A stretch of 64,000 bases of DNA from Mesorhizobium jarvisii (GCF_003601985.1 NZ_QZXA01000016.1:1-64000); one strand, 5' to 3'; positions 8,212-17,782 are shown, counted from the first letter of the stretch. Made by a program: numbers and translations. The notes: a model not told the origin generated them from the sequence alone.

Positions 8212-8559
8212 TCAAGCCGCCTTGGCGTGGCCGTGCTTCTTGTGGGTACGCTTGTGGGTGTGCTTCTTGGCGACGTGCTTGTGGCCGTGCTTCCTCACAT
8301 GCCGGTGGTGCTTCTTGCCGTGCCTGACATGCTTCTTGAGGTGCTTGTGCGCGGCAGCCTGGGCCGGCTTGGCCGTGGCAGCGGGAGCCGTAGTCGACGC
8401 AGCGGCGGCGGGAGCCGTGGTCGACGTGGCGGGAGCCGGAGCCGTGGTCGGCGCAGCGGCGGTGGTGGCGGCCGCGTTGGCCGTGCTGGTGCCGACAACC
8501 GGCATGGCCAGGCCGAGCGCGATGGCGAGACCCAGGGCGGAGAGGAGGGGCTTGTTCAT
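8212..8559 (-). CDS. Small exported His/Lys-rich protein
   Basis: A 115-residue protein with a signal peptide (residues 1-30, cleavage near TANAA), an Ala/Thr/Pro-rich linker of about 35 residues with TTAPA-like repeats, and a C-terminal tail of about 48 residues containing roughly 15 His plus many Lys/Arg (for example KKHHRHVRKHGHKHV). Similar low-complexity exported proteins are frequent in rhizobia and resemble acid-shock or metal-buffering proteins by composition only. A terminator follows. Metal binding is an inference. Confidence 0.75.
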   Translation of the reverse strand: MNKPLLSALGLAIALGLAMPVVGTSTANAAATTAAAPTTAPAPATSTTAPAAAASTTAPAATAKPAQAAAHKHLKKHVRHGKKHHRHVRKHGHKHVAKKHTHKRTHKKHGHAKAA

Positions 8560-8590
8560 GATAGGCTTTCCTTCGGATTGATGGTTGCTG

Positions 8591-8902
8591 TCACTGGTCG
8601 AGGTTGACCGGTGTCACTCCAAGAAGTTTCAGGGCGTTGGCGTAGGTCCGGATGCCTTGCGCCTCCTTACGCTCGGCACAAAACCGGTTGGCCTTGTCCT
8701 GGAGTGCCTCTGCCGTGGCGATCTGGCTGGCGCTGGCACCGGGTTCGGCTTTGGTCCGGATGGCTCCGTCGAGTTGAGAACCGAGCCGGCTGCAATATTC
8801 GCTCCGGGTAACCGCCGCCTGCGCACCCGATTGCGCGACCGCAAGCATGGCGAGCGAAATGCCTGCGAGGGCACCCATCCATCCGGTCGAACGTCGTTGC
8901 AT
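8591..8902 (-). CDS. Small exported protein of unknown function
   Basis: A 103-residue protein with an N-terminal signal (residues 1-31, cleavage near AQAAV) and a helical mature part with two Cys (EYCSRLG, NRFCAERK). I do not recognise the family. The ATG at 8902 is chosen because AAAGGGA lies about 11 bp upstream; an ATG at 8914 in frame is too close to that site. It lies 31 bp upstream of the His-rich gene on the same strand, so they may be co-transcribed. A 68-bp element shared with the synthetase promoter region lies 57 bp upstream. Confidence 0.65.
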   Translation of the reverse strand: MQRRSTGWMGALAGISLAMLAVAQSGAQAAVTRSEYCSRLGSQLDGAIRTKAEPGASASQIATAEALQDKANRFCAERKEAQGIRTYANALKLLGVTPVNLDQ

Positions 8903-8958
8903 TGTCGGGACCATCCCTTTGCGTTGTGTGGCGACCGCTGTCCGGTTGCTACGAGGGT

Positions 8959-9026
8959 GGTTATGACAGGTGATGTTTTCCTCAGTTTTTCCCGCATGTT
9001 GAATCTTGTTTCTGAAGTGTGTCTGG
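8959..9026 (-). promoter_or_regulatory. Conserved 68-bp upstream element, copy 1
   Basis: This stretch aligns without gaps to 57275-57342, with 56 of 68 identical bases. The best-kept part reads, on the minus strand, CAGACACACTTCAGAAACAA. Both copies lie upstream of minus-strand genes (57 bp before 8902 here, 147 bp before 57128 there). Non-coding conservation at equal length suggests a shared promoter or regulator site, though a dispersed repeat is the alternative. No standard -35/-10 pair is clear to me. Confidence 0.55.
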
Positions 9027-9030
9027 CTCT

Positions 9031-9173
9031 CACCCTCCCCCTCGTGGGGAGGGTCGCTCCGCGCAGCGGAGCGGGGTGGGGGTCTTTTTAAGTCGGCGCC
9101 GCACCCCCACCCCGTCCCACCGACCTTGCTTCGCAATGCCGGTGTGCCGACCCTCCCCACAAGGGGGAGGGTG
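9031..9173. repeat. RIME-like inverted pair, second sequence type
   Basis: Two units in inverted orientation. The left one contains CACCCTCCCCCTCGTGGGGA and ends in GGGGTGGGGGT. The right one starts ACCCCCACCCCGTCCC and ends CCCCACAAGGGGGAGGGTG. The outer and inner parts are mutually complementary, so transcripts could fold into a long hairpin. It fills most of the 365-bp gap between divergent genes at 8902 and 9268. Confidence 0.75.
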
Positions 9174-9267
9174 AAGCGCTGCGGCGCTTGCGCCTCTTCC
9201 TTTGCCGCCGTCCTTCGCGTAAGGCGCCGGGCAAATCCTTTCAGCGCAGGCATAGTCCGGAAACCGC

Positions 9268-10890
<1,623 letters not shown>

Positions 10891-10949
10891 GGGCGAGCCC
10901 AGATCACTGGGTGCCATGCCGCTTCGATCTGTGTTGATCGCTCAGCCGG

Positions 10950-12488
10950 TCAGTCTAATCCGGCGATGCGCAGCCCCTCGATATAGCGCGCGCGATCCTT
11001 TTCGTGGACGATCGGGTGGTACCTCTCGACCCAATCCACGGACACGGATGGATGCAGGCGCCGCGTCTGCGCCAGCGCATGGGCGGCGGCGGCGCGATCG
11101 CCCGCCATGCCTGCCGAGGCGGCGTATGTGCGCCAGGCCGTTCCAAAATTCTGCCTGAGATCGACCGCACGCCGTTCGAACTCGGCAGCCTCGGCATAAC
11201 GCCCGGCCATGAAATGACAGAGGCCAATGACGGAAAGGCTGCCCGCCTGCGTGAAGTCGCGCGGGCTCAGCCGGTCGGCCAGCGCGACATGGTGCAGGCC
11301 GTCGTCGGGCATGCCCGCATAGGCATAGGTCGACCCAAGGATCATATGCGCATAGGCCAGGCTTGGATTGAGAGTAATCGCCTCGGACAAAGCTCTCACG
11401 GCTGGATCGAAACGGCGTGAGGCCATGTGCACGAAGCCCGTTGCGAAGTGCGTCCAGGGGTCCTCCGGGTCGCTGCGGATCGCCCGTTGCGCCATGTCGT
11501 GTGCGGTCGGCAAGGCCGCTTCCGCATCGGCCAGTCCAAGCATCGCCTTTGCCGCTAGGCCCCAGGCGATCAGGCAATTGGCGCGCGGATAATCGGGATC
11601 GATGTCGATGGCTTTCTTGAGCAGCCGCTCTGCGATCTCGAAATCCGGCAGCGAGGCCCAGGTCCAGACATAGGGCATTGCCTTCATCACGAAGCCCCAT
11701 GCGTCGAGACTGCCCGGCGACCGGCTCTGGAAACGCTCCTGCTCGGCCACGTAGAGCCTGGGCTCGATGGCGCCGATGACGCTCTCGGCTATCTCGTCCT
11801 GAAGCGCGAAGAAATCGGCGATTTGGGCATCATAGCGTTCCGCCCAGATCTGGCGACCGGTGTCGGCGTCGCTGACTCTGGCGTTGATCCGCAAACGCTG
11901 TCCGGAGCGGCGCACGCTCCCGTCGAGCACATAGCGCACGCCAAGCTCGCGCCCGATCTGCTTCACGTCGACCGCCTTGCCGCCATAGGTGAAAGACGAG
12001 TTGCGGGCCGAGACAAAGAGCCAGCGCAGCCGCGCCAGGCGGGTGATGATGTCTTCCGCGAGGCCATCGCCGAAATATTGCTGCTCGGCGTCGTCGCTGA
12101 GGTTGGCAAAGGGCAGCACGGCGATCGAGGGTCCGGCCTCGGCGCTATCGGCAACGGCCGCGGCCGCGTCGAGGCAATCAACCGTACCACCGAAGCGATA
12201 GCCGATCCGGGGGATGGTCGCGATCCATTCGGCGTTGTCAGGCCCCGGCCCAAGCAGTTTGCGGAGCAAGGCGATCTGGACGGACAGGTTGCTTTCCTCG
12301 ACCGCCGCGTGCGGCCATGCCGCGTCCATCAGCGTCGCCTTGGATAGGACTTCGCCCGGCCGTTCCACCAGTGCCGCCAAGAGCAGCACGCCGCGATATC
12401 CAACCGGAACGGGAACGCCCTGCCGGAGCAGTGTTCCCGCCTCCGGATTAAGCTCGAACGGACCGAATGCGAACCGTTTCCCCACCAT
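10950..12488 (-). CDS. Winged-helix regulator with TolB-like and TPR domains
   Basis: A 512-residue protein. The N-terminal OmpR/CadC-type winged helix (about residues 5-100, with LSKATLMDAAWP and IPRIGYRF) is followed by a TolB-like N-terminal domain (about 118-240, with IAVLPFANLSDDAEQQYFGDGLAEDI) and a TPR region (about 270-490). No membrane segment is seen, unlike CadC/ToxR. Such proteins are often placed near adenylate-cyclase-like sensors, and the signal is unknown. Three 10-bp-phased TTCGG repeats sit 20-44 bp before its start, suggesting autoregulation. Confidence 0.88.
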   Translation of the reverse strand: MVGKRFAFGPFELNPEAGTLLRQGVPVPVGYRGVLLLAALVERPGEVLSKATLMDAAWPHAAVEESNLSVQIALLRKLLGPGPDNAEWIATIPRIGYRFGGTVDCLDAAAAVADSAEAGPSIAVLPFANLSDDAEQQYFGDGLAEDIITRLARLRWLFVSARNSSFTYGGKAVDVKQIGRELGVRYVLDGSVRRSGQRLRINARVSDADTGRQIWAERYDAQIADFFALQDEIAESVIGAIEPRLYVAEQERFQSRSPGSLDAWGFVMKAMPYVWTWASLPDFEIAERLLKKAIDIDPDYPRANCLIAWGLAAKAMLGLADAEAALPTAHDMAQRAIRSDPEDPWTHFATGFVHMASRRFDPAVRALSEAITLNPSLAYAHMILGSTYAYAGMPDDGLHHVALADRLSPRDFTQAGSLSVIGLCHFMAGRYAEAAEFERRAVDLRQNFGTAWRTYAASAGMAGDRAAAAHALAQTRRLHPSVSVDWVERYHPIVHEKDRARYIEGLRIAGLD

Positions 12489-12507
12489 AGCGCAAAAATA
12501 GCATCTT

Positions 12508-12532
12508 TTCGGAGCTTTTCGGAACTATTCGG
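12508..12532. promoter_or_regulatory. Three TTCGG(A) direct repeats at 10-bp spacing, probable regulator site
   Basis: TTCGGA occurs at 12508 and 12518 and TTCGG(T) at 12528, exactly one helical turn apart. Head-to-tail repeats of this spacing are typical for OmpR-type winged helices that bind in tandem. They lie just upstream of the winged-helix gene starting at 12488. A two-repeat version occurs at 15649-15664 upstream of the aldolase gene. Binding is inferred. Confidence 0.6.
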
Positions 12533-12602
12533 TCGTGTGACCCGGACGAAATCCGCCCGCAGGGTCATCCTGTCACCATGTTTCGTGACAGGAGAGCCGA
12601 AA

Positions 12603-12839
12603 ATGACCGCACTTGTTTTTGACCGTATCGGGTTTGAGACCGAGGCCAGCCAAACGGTTCCAACGAGCAGCAAGTGTCCGCGCGAGGAAGAATTCCGCGC
12701 CGCTCTCGACCGCTATATGGCGGACTACATCGCCTGTCAGAAGCGCCGCGAATGCCAAGGCGCCCGGACCGACCTGACTAGTTCAGCACCCGCTCGTCGA
12801 CTTCGTCGATGCTTGTCGTGCCTGTCAGCGCCATGGTGA
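12603..12839 (+). CDS. Possible small Cys-containing protein
   Basis: A 78-residue frame with AGGAGA placed 7 bp before its ATG. The first 58 residues (with KCPREEEF and IACQKRRECQG) look protein-like. The last 20 read antisense through the 3' end of the dehydrogenase gene with a 62-bp overlap, which is unusual. No family is recognised. It could be a real small gene with a displaced stop or a chance frame. Confidence 0.35.
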   Translation: MTALVFDRIGFETEASQTVPTSSKCPREEEFRAALDRYMADYIACQKRRECQGARTDLTSSAPARRLRRCLSCLSAPW

Positions 12840-14007
12840 CGGACAATTCCTTGCGAAGGATGTCGATGGCGGTCGCCACGCCGGCCTCTCCGCCGGCACC
12901 GAGGCCGTAAATATAGGCTCGACCGACCAGGCAGCCTCTGGCGCCAAGAGCGAGCGCGCGCATGACATCCTGGCCTGACCGCACGCCGCCATCGAACAGC
13001 ACCTCGGTTTGTGATCCCACCGCTTCAACAATCTTCGGCAGCCTGGAGATCGTCGATGGCGCGCCATCCAGCTGCCGGCCGCCATGATTGGAAACGACGA
13101 TGGCGGTTGCACCGGCCTTGCTGGCGATGCGCGCATCCTCCACGTCGAGAATACCCTTGATGATCAGCTTGCCCGGCCAGATGCTCCTGACCCACTCGAT
13201 GTCATTCCAGTTCAGCGCGGGATCGAACTGATGCGACACCCAGTCCGCGACTTCCCTGACGCCTTGCTGGCCTTTTACATGGCCGGCGAGATTACCGAAC
13301 GTCCAGCGTTTGGCAGCCAGCATTCGCCGGGTCCAGCCGGGCTTGGTCGCCATGTCGAGTAGATTTCGCAGTTTCAGCGCCGGCGGAACCGAAAGCCCAT
13401 TTTTGACGTCGACGTGCCGCTGTCCCAGCACCTGCAGGTCGACGGTGAGCACCAGCGCGCTGCAACGGGCAGCGAGCGCCCGCTCGACGAGCGAGCGCAC
13501 GAAGCCACGGTCTTTCATCACATAGAGCTGGAACCAGAACGGCTTCTCGACCGCCTCGGCAACGTCCTCGATCGAGCAGATCGCCATCGTTGCAAGCGTA
13601 TAGGGGACGCCGGCCGCCTGCGCGGCGCGACACGCATGGATCTCGCCGTTGGCCCATTGCATCCCGCCAAGGCCGATCGGCGCCAGCGCTATTGGCAATG
13701 AAACCTTCTCGCCAAGGATCGTTGTTGCGGTATCCCGTTGCGAAACGTCGACCAGCACGCGCTGGCGAAAAGTGAGGCGCTCCAGGTCGGCTCTGTTGGC
13801 GCGCAAGGTTTGTTCCGAGTAGGCGCCTGCCTCGACGTAGTCGAAAAAGGCCCGGGGAACGCGGCGGCGGGCAGCCTGCCGCAGATCCTCGATGCAGGTC
13901 ATGGTCTTCAGCGGCAAGGCGGCCGGTCGCGCCTTGGACCGGTCGCGAAGCGCTGCAGCTTCACTGATTTGTCCTAGATCAGGGACTGCCGTGATCAGCC
14001 TGTCCAT
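12778..14007 (-). CDS. FMN-dependent alpha-hydroxy-acid dehydrogenase (lactate dehydrogenase type)
   Basis: A 409-residue TIM-barrel flavoprotein. Family motifs present include LPIALAPIGLGGMQW, the LTVDLQVLGQRHVDVKNG segment, IIKGI with the conserved Lys, VSNHGGRQLDG with the catalytic His and Arg, and FDGGVRSGQDV with the phosphate-binding loop. It oxidises an (S)-2-hydroxy acid, most often L-lactate, to the 2-oxo acid; the exact substrate is not certain. The ATG at 14007 has GGGAGG 5 bp upstream. It is divergent from a TetR gene, with a palindrome between them. Confidence 0.92.
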   Translation of the reverse strand: MDRLITAVPDLGQISEAAALRDRSKARPAALPLKTMTCIEDLRQAARRRVPRAFFDYVEAGAYSEQTLRANRADLERLTFRQRVLVDVSQRDTATTILGEKVSLPIALAPIGLGGMQWANGEIHACRAAQAAGVPYTLATMAICSIEDVAEAVEKPFWFQLYVMKDRGFVRSLVERALAARCSALVLTVDLQVLGQRHVDVKNGLSVPPALKLRNLLDMATKPGWTRRMLAAKRWTFGNLAGHVKGQQGVREVADWVSHQFDPALNWNDIEWVRSIWPGKLIIKGILDVEDARIASKAGATAIVVSNHGGRQLDGAPSTISRLPKIVEAVGSQTEVLFDGGVRSGQDVMRALALGARGCLVGRAYIYGLGAGGEAGVATAIDILRKELSVTMALTGTTSIDEVDERVLN

Positions 14008-14071
14008 CGTCGCCTCCCATTGAATATTAGGTATATCTGATGCATTGAATGCCGGGTGCACGCGGATGTAA

Positions 14072-14085
14072 ACTCACTAGCGAGT
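14072..14085. promoter_or_regulatory. Probable TetR operator, ACTCACTAGCGAGT
   Basis: A 14-bp palindrome with one mismatched pair, in the gap between the divergent dehydrogenase and TetR genes. Sites of the form ACTCnCTnGnGAGT are common for TetR-family repressors. Its position favours repression of the dehydrogenase gene and of the regulator itself. It also suggests that the TetR start lies downstream, at GTG 14109. Confidence 0.65.
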
Positions 14086-14108
14086 ATACATTCATCGGCT
14101 TCAGCCCC

Positions 14109-14687
14109 GTGCCCAGATCGTCCGACCAAACCCGACCAGACATATTGCAGGCGGCTTACAAGCTCTTTCGCCGCCGGGGATTCTTTCGCGTCGGCATGGA
14201 CGAGATCGCGCGCACCGCTGGCGTCACCAAGCGCACGCTCTACTATCATTTCGACAGCAAGGACGCGTTGCTGACCGCGGTGCTTGCATCACAGCACGAG
14301 CGGGCGTTCGGCGCGTTCCAGACCTATGGCATCGACCTGTCGGGCGGTCCGGAGCAACTGATCGACAAGCTGTTCGGCGGACTGGCGAGGTGGTCGGCCA
14401 AACCGCGCTGGGCGGGATCGGGATTTACCCGGCTGGCAATCGAACTTGCCGATCTCTCGGGGCATCCCGCACGCTCGATGGCACACCAGCACAAGGCCTT
14501 GATGGAACAGCAACTGGCAACCCTTCTCGCCAAAGCGAACGTGGCAGCGCCGCGCGAGCGGGCGCGTGAGCTGGTCCTGCTGGTAGAGGGTGCGATGGTC
14601 ATGCTGCTGATCCATGGCGACCGAGACTATTGCACCGCCGCGGTCGAGGCAGCCAAACGGCTGGTCGTGGATAGACCGGCTGTTTGA
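14109..14687 (+). CDS. TetR-family transcriptional regulator
   Basis: A 192-residue protein with an N-terminal helix-turn-helix (about residues 8-52, with GMDEIARTAGVTKRTLYYHF and SKDALL) and a helical ligand domain. An in-frame ATG at 14049 would put the operator-like palindrome inside the coding region, so the GTG at 14109 is preferred. Neither start has a strong ribosome-binding site. It probably controls the divergent hydroxy-acid dehydrogenase. The inducer is unknown. Confidence 0.88.
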   Translation: MPRSSDQTRPDILQAAYKLFRRRGFFRVGMDEIARTAGVTKRTLYYHFDSKDALLTAVLASQHERAFGAFQTYGIDLSGGPEQLIDKLFGGLARWSAKPRWAGSGFTRLAIELADLSGHPARSMAHQHKALMEQQLATLLAKANVAAPRERARELVLLVEGAMVMLLIHGDRDYCTAAVEAAKRLVVDRPAV

Positions 14688-14729
14688 AGCGGATGTTCGG
14701 TCTTCGTCGGCCAAGTGCCGCCTTCTGCT

Positions 14730-15557
14730 CTAGCCAAGCAGTTCAGGCTGCTGCCTGAGGATGCGGTCGTGCAGCGGTTGGCATTGAAACCAGCCGGCAT
14801 GGGGCGTGCCGTTCACCGCCCGGGCGGCTTTGGCGTTTTCCGGGTCGACCTGCAGGGGTATCCCCACACTTTCGGCGAGGAATTGTGCCTGGCAACACCG
14901 TTCCATCGAGATGAACCACCAGACGGCCTCGTCGACGGTCTGGCCAACCGCCAGCAAGCCATGGTTGCGCAGGATTGCCGCCTTGTGTCCGCCGAGGCAC
15001 TCGGCAATCCGCGCCGCCTCGCTCGCCTCGGTGACCAGCACCCGCGTGTCGTCGAAGAAGACGTGATCCTCATAGAAGGCGCAGGCGTCCTGCGTAATGG
15101 GATCGAGCAACCGGCCGACCGCCGACCAGGCCTTGCCATAGATGGAATGGGCGTGCGCTGCCGCCACCACATCCGGCCGTGCCGCGTGGATCTGGTGATG
15201 AATGGCGAATGCGGCGACATTGACCGGCATCGTGCCCTCGACCACGGCGCCGGCGCCGTCGACCCGAATAAGATCCGAGACGGTAATGTGCGCAAAATGC
15301 ATGCCGAACGGATTGACCCAGAATGTATCGGTAAATTCCGGGTCGCGGGCCGTGATATGCCCGGCAACGCCTTCACTGAAGCCCAATGCTGCGAATATAC
15401 GGAAGCCGGCGGCAAGCCTTTCCTTTCGGTGCTGCCGCTCCTGTTCGAGGTTCTCGAAGCTGGGTGGCCCGCGCAGCTTGAAAAGCGGCCCATAGGCTGC
15501 CCGCTTGCTTGCGGCCAGATCGCTTTCGGTGTCTGGAATTGATGTGACGATGTCCAT
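14730..15557 (-). CDS. Class II aldolase/adducin-family protein
   Basis: A 275-residue protein. The metal site is visible in AHAHSIYGKAW (two His) and LRNHGLLAVGQTV (third His), with the acid residue region around FYEDHVFF. These are hallmarks of the class II aldolase/adducin fold used for cleavage of phosphorylated or free sugars and for related decarboxylations. This subgroup is often annotated only as class II aldolase, so no substrate is named. It converges with the TetR gene. A two-repeat TCCGAA site lies 92-107 bp upstream. Confidence 0.88.
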   Translation of the reverse strand: MDIVTSIPDTESDLAASKRAAYGPLFKLRGPPSFENLEQERQHRKERLAAGFRIFAALGFSEGVAGHITARDPEFTDTFWVNPFGMHFAHITVSDLIRVDGAGAVVEGTMPVNVAAFAIHHQIHAARPDVVAAAHAHSIYGKAWSAVGRLLDPITQDACAFYEDHVFFDDTRVLVTEASEAARIAECLGGHKAAILRNHGLLAVGQTVDEAVWWFISMERCCQAQFLAESVGIPLQVDPENAKAARAVNGTPHAGWFQCQPLHDRILRQQPELLG

Positions 15558-15648
15558 GACGCTCTCCCTGGGGCTGCACCGTCGGCATGACGGCTGGCCT
15601 CAGATTGGCGAAGCTTGGGATCGGCGTATCAAGGTCTCCGTAAATTGT

Positions 15649-15664
15649 TCCGAATTCTTCCGAA
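15649..15664. promoter_or_regulatory. Two TCCGAA (TTCGGA) repeats at 10-bp spacing
   Basis: TCCGAA occurs at 15649-15654 and 15659-15664. Read toward the aldolase gene this is TTCGGAAGAATTCGGAAC, close to TTCGGAGCTTTTCGGAAC at the promoter of the winged-helix regulator. The matching period and flanks suggest one regulator for both. It could also control a lost gene on the plus strand, of which only the ABC-F scrap remains. Confidence 0.5.
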
Positions 15665-15696
15665 TAGGCGCAAACTATTCGTTGTCGTGCAATGAT

Positions 15697-15778
15697 CGGC
15701 CCAACCTGTTGGTGCTGGGCGAGCGGACCAACCACTTCGACATCGCCAGGACGTTTTGTGACCGCCCGCCGGCATTGG
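15697..15778 (+). pseudogene. Remnant of an ABC-F ATPase gene
   Basis: Residues PNLLVLGERTNHFDIA match PNLLVLDEPTNHLDIA of the intact ABC-F gene; at DNA level 43 of 48 bases agree (15700-15747 versus the Walker B region near 10650-10697). Walker B Asp is Gly and the D-loop Pro is Arg. Further on, a short CCGGCATT match suggests the H-loop region after an internal deletion. The rest of the gene is absent. This looks like a decayed paralog. Confidence 0.6.
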
Positions 15779-15808
15779 TCGCTCTTGGCCATTGTCGTCT
15801 TGGTGCGC

Positions 15809-16246
15809 TCAGCCGAGTTCCTGGGCGAGGCCGATGAGAAGGTCTCCGGGTCCGCGAATGTAGCAGAGCCGGTACACGTCCTTGTACTGAACGACCTCGC
15901 CTGCGAGCCGCGCACCGTGCTTGCGAAGCCTTTCAAGCGTATCGTCGATGTCGTCCACGGTGAACATGACGCGCAGGTAGCCCAGAGCGTTGACCGGGGC
16001 GTTGCGGTGATCCGCGACGACGGGCGGCGTGAGGAAACGGGACAGTTCGAGCCGGCTGTGGCCGTCCGGCGTGCGCATCATGGCAATCTCGACGTGCTGA
16101 TCGCCCAGTCCGGTGACGCGTCCGGCCCATTCGCCTTCGATCGTGGCCCGCCCTTCGAGCTCGAGGCCGAGCTCGCGAAAGAAATCGATCGTCTCTTCGA
16201 GGTCATCGACGACGATTCCGACATTGTCCATCCGTTTGAGCGCCAT
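15809..16246 (-). CDS. VOC-family (glyoxalase/bleomycin-resistance fold) protein
   Basis: A 145-residue protein with two beta-alpha-beta-beta-beta modules: DNVGIVVDDLEETIDFFRELG at the N-terminus (about residues 7-27) and VMFTVDDIDDTLERLRKHG in the second half. Putative metal-site residues include HVEIAMM and LELSRF. The family includes glyoxalases, dioxygenases and antibiotic-binding proteins, and this member's substrate is not evident. It stands alone on the minus strand. Confidence 0.88.
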   Translation of the reverse strand: MALKRMDNVGIVVDDLEETIDFFRELGLELEGRATIEGEWAGRVTGLGDQHVEIAMMRTPDGHSRLELSRFLTPPVVADHRNAPVNALGYLRVMFTVDDIDDTLERLRKHGARLAGEVVQYKDVYRLCYIRGPGDLLIGLAQELG

Positions 16247-16364
16247 GTGTCCAACCTCGTGTCTGGATCAAAAGCGTGTCCGTCTCAGGGAAAAGGCGGC
16301 TGTCGGGCCGACGCCGCCTTCTGGATTTTCCGTCCGACCTCTTAGCGTCGAAGGAATGGGTCCC

Positions 16365-16805
16365 TTACCTCAACGAGATAGCCAAGCCGCTGAGATCGGC
16401 GTTGACCTGCAGCCCGACCTGCTTGCCGGAGAGTTCGAGCTGGGCACCCCTGTCATTGGTCATGACGATCACCTGGGCGCCTTTGCCGAGCGTGCCGCCG
16501 CCGCCCGCCGCACCGTAGACCCCCGTCACATCGCGGACGCGCCTGATGTGCCGCACGGTGCCGCGGAAATAGGTCTTTGAAACGCCAAAGGCCAGGCCGC
16601 CCGAGACGCCGCCGATCGAGATGGGATAGGTTTTGCCGTGGAAGGTGAACGTGCCTTCGCCGCCGGAGCCGCCGACGAAGAAGGCCGCCTTGTAGACGGC
16701 AAAGCGGATCGTGCCGCTATCGGCATGCGCGGAGCTGGCAAAGCCGATGCCCGCGGTGGCGATGGCGGCAACCGCGATTCTACGAAATCCGGACGAAATT
16801 TTCAT
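16365..16805 (-). CDS. Exported Gly-rich protein of unknown function
   Basis: A 146-residue protein with a signal peptide ending near SSAHA (residue 28). The mature part is beta-rich with VGGSGGEGTF and a GAAGGGGTLGKGAQVIVMTN segment, followed by LELSGKQVGLQVNADLSGLAISL. The tail resembles lipid-binding SYLF/Ysc84-like strands, but the match is weak. Position in the periplasm or outer membrane is inferred from the signal alone. Confidence 0.75.
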   Translation of the reverse strand: MKISSGFRRIAVAAIATAGIGFASSAHADSGTIRFAVYKAAFFVGGSGGEGTFTFHGKTYPISIGGVSGGLAFGVSKTYFRGTVRHIRRVRDVTGVYGAAGGGGTLGKGAQVIVMTNDRGAQLELSGKQVGLQVNADLSGLAISLR

Positions 16806-17044
16806 GATGAAAGCTCCTCAAAGTCGCCGCTTGCCCAACCGGCCGGGCGCGCCAGCGCTGTGTTAAAGTTACAACGGAACAGTCTCGCCCGTCATTTGGT
16901 TCCAGGCACGCGGCCTGAATCTGGCCGCGGGAAGATCGACATGAAGCGAGGCCTATGGCAAGCGCTGCGGCGAGACATCGCGTACACGTGATTGGCGCGG
17001 ACGCGACGCCTGCGAGTTCTGCGGAAAGCGAGAAAGGCTTCGGG

Positions 17045-17407
17045 ATGAGAATTGCGATGCGAATTGCAGTGTCCGTCGCAATGGCCGCGACGGTGGCCGG
17101 ATGTGCGACCTCTCCGGTCGACTATGGCGCGTCGCTTTCGCCGCAGGATCCGAAATGGGCCTCGCCGGATTGCCAGCAGGCGCGGGCGGCGGCGGCGGCC
17201 TACGAGGTTCGCGAAAAACAGCACCCGGGCTGGGAATTCGCGGCCCTTGGCCCGTACGGCTTAGGCATCATCGCGGCCACAAAGGAGGCCGAGCAGAAGC
17301 AACGGAAGCTTCACGCCCGCGACGTGCACCTGCAATGCTCGAGCCTGCCCTTGCCGAAGGAATTGCAGGGCGATCTAGGCCCGGGCGCAAAGGCGAAATA
17401 TCCGTAG
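17045..17407 (+). CDS. Small putative lipoprotein
   Basis: A 120-residue protein starting MRIAMRIAVSVAMAATVAGC, with a lipobox VAGC at residue 20. The mature part has two more Cys (DCQQAR, LQCSSLP) and a weakly hydrophobic GPYGLGIIAATKEAEQ stretch. GAAAGG precedes the ATG at 17045; another ATG at 17057 is possible. No family is recognised. It is likely anchored in the inner or outer membrane. Confidence 0.7.
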   Translation: MRIAMRIAVSVAMAATVAGCATSPVDYGASLSPQDPKWASPDCQQARAAAAAYEVREKQHPGWEFAALGPYGLGIIAATKEAEQKQRKLHARDVHLQCSSLPLPKELQGDLGPGAKAKYP

Positions 17408-17517
17408 CCGTCGTGAGTCCTCGAAGCGCTGGACTCGAGCTTTATGTCACCAGCCTTTGGAACGTAAATTCATTCGCCAAGTTCTTAGCGTCAGGACAAG
17501 CGAAGGGACATCGACAC

Positions 17518-17688
17518 ATGCTGACCGCCGTTCGAGCCATGATTGGCCAAGCCCGCTTCACCACCGCGAAGAGCGAACCCGAAGCGCAGAGCACCCGGCA
17601 CACGCCGATCTCGAAGGAACTCGAGACCCTGGCCGCGATCCGCTTGACTGACATGGCGGGCCTGGGAGCCTGGTCTCCGGACCGCTGA
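17518..17688 (+). CDS. Possible 56-residue small protein
   Basis: The ATG at 17518 is preceded by GAAGGGAC. The product is MLTAVRAMIGQARF... and ends in GAWSPDR. It is moderately charged with no signal or membrane segment and no recognised family. It lies in a 375-bp gap between the lipoprotein and GST genes that otherwise holds nothing I can identify. Confidence 0.4.
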   Translation: MLTAVRAMIGQARFTTAKSEPEAQSTRHTPISKELETLAAIRLTDMAGLGAWSPDR

Positions 17689-17782
17689 TTGGTTTCGACA
17701 CGGGTCGGACCGCATCGCGACGGTTTGCTGTGGTCGAACGCTCGGTGATATTCCGACTTCCAGCCTGCTGCCGGCTGAGGCT

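Noticed and set aside
9031..9173. CRISPR-like array
   Set aside because: The units are inverted, only two in number and have no regular spacers.
8903..9253. An N-terminal extension of the small exported protein gene
   Set aside because: It runs through the 68-bp element and the repeat pair, and the signal peptide begins at 8902.
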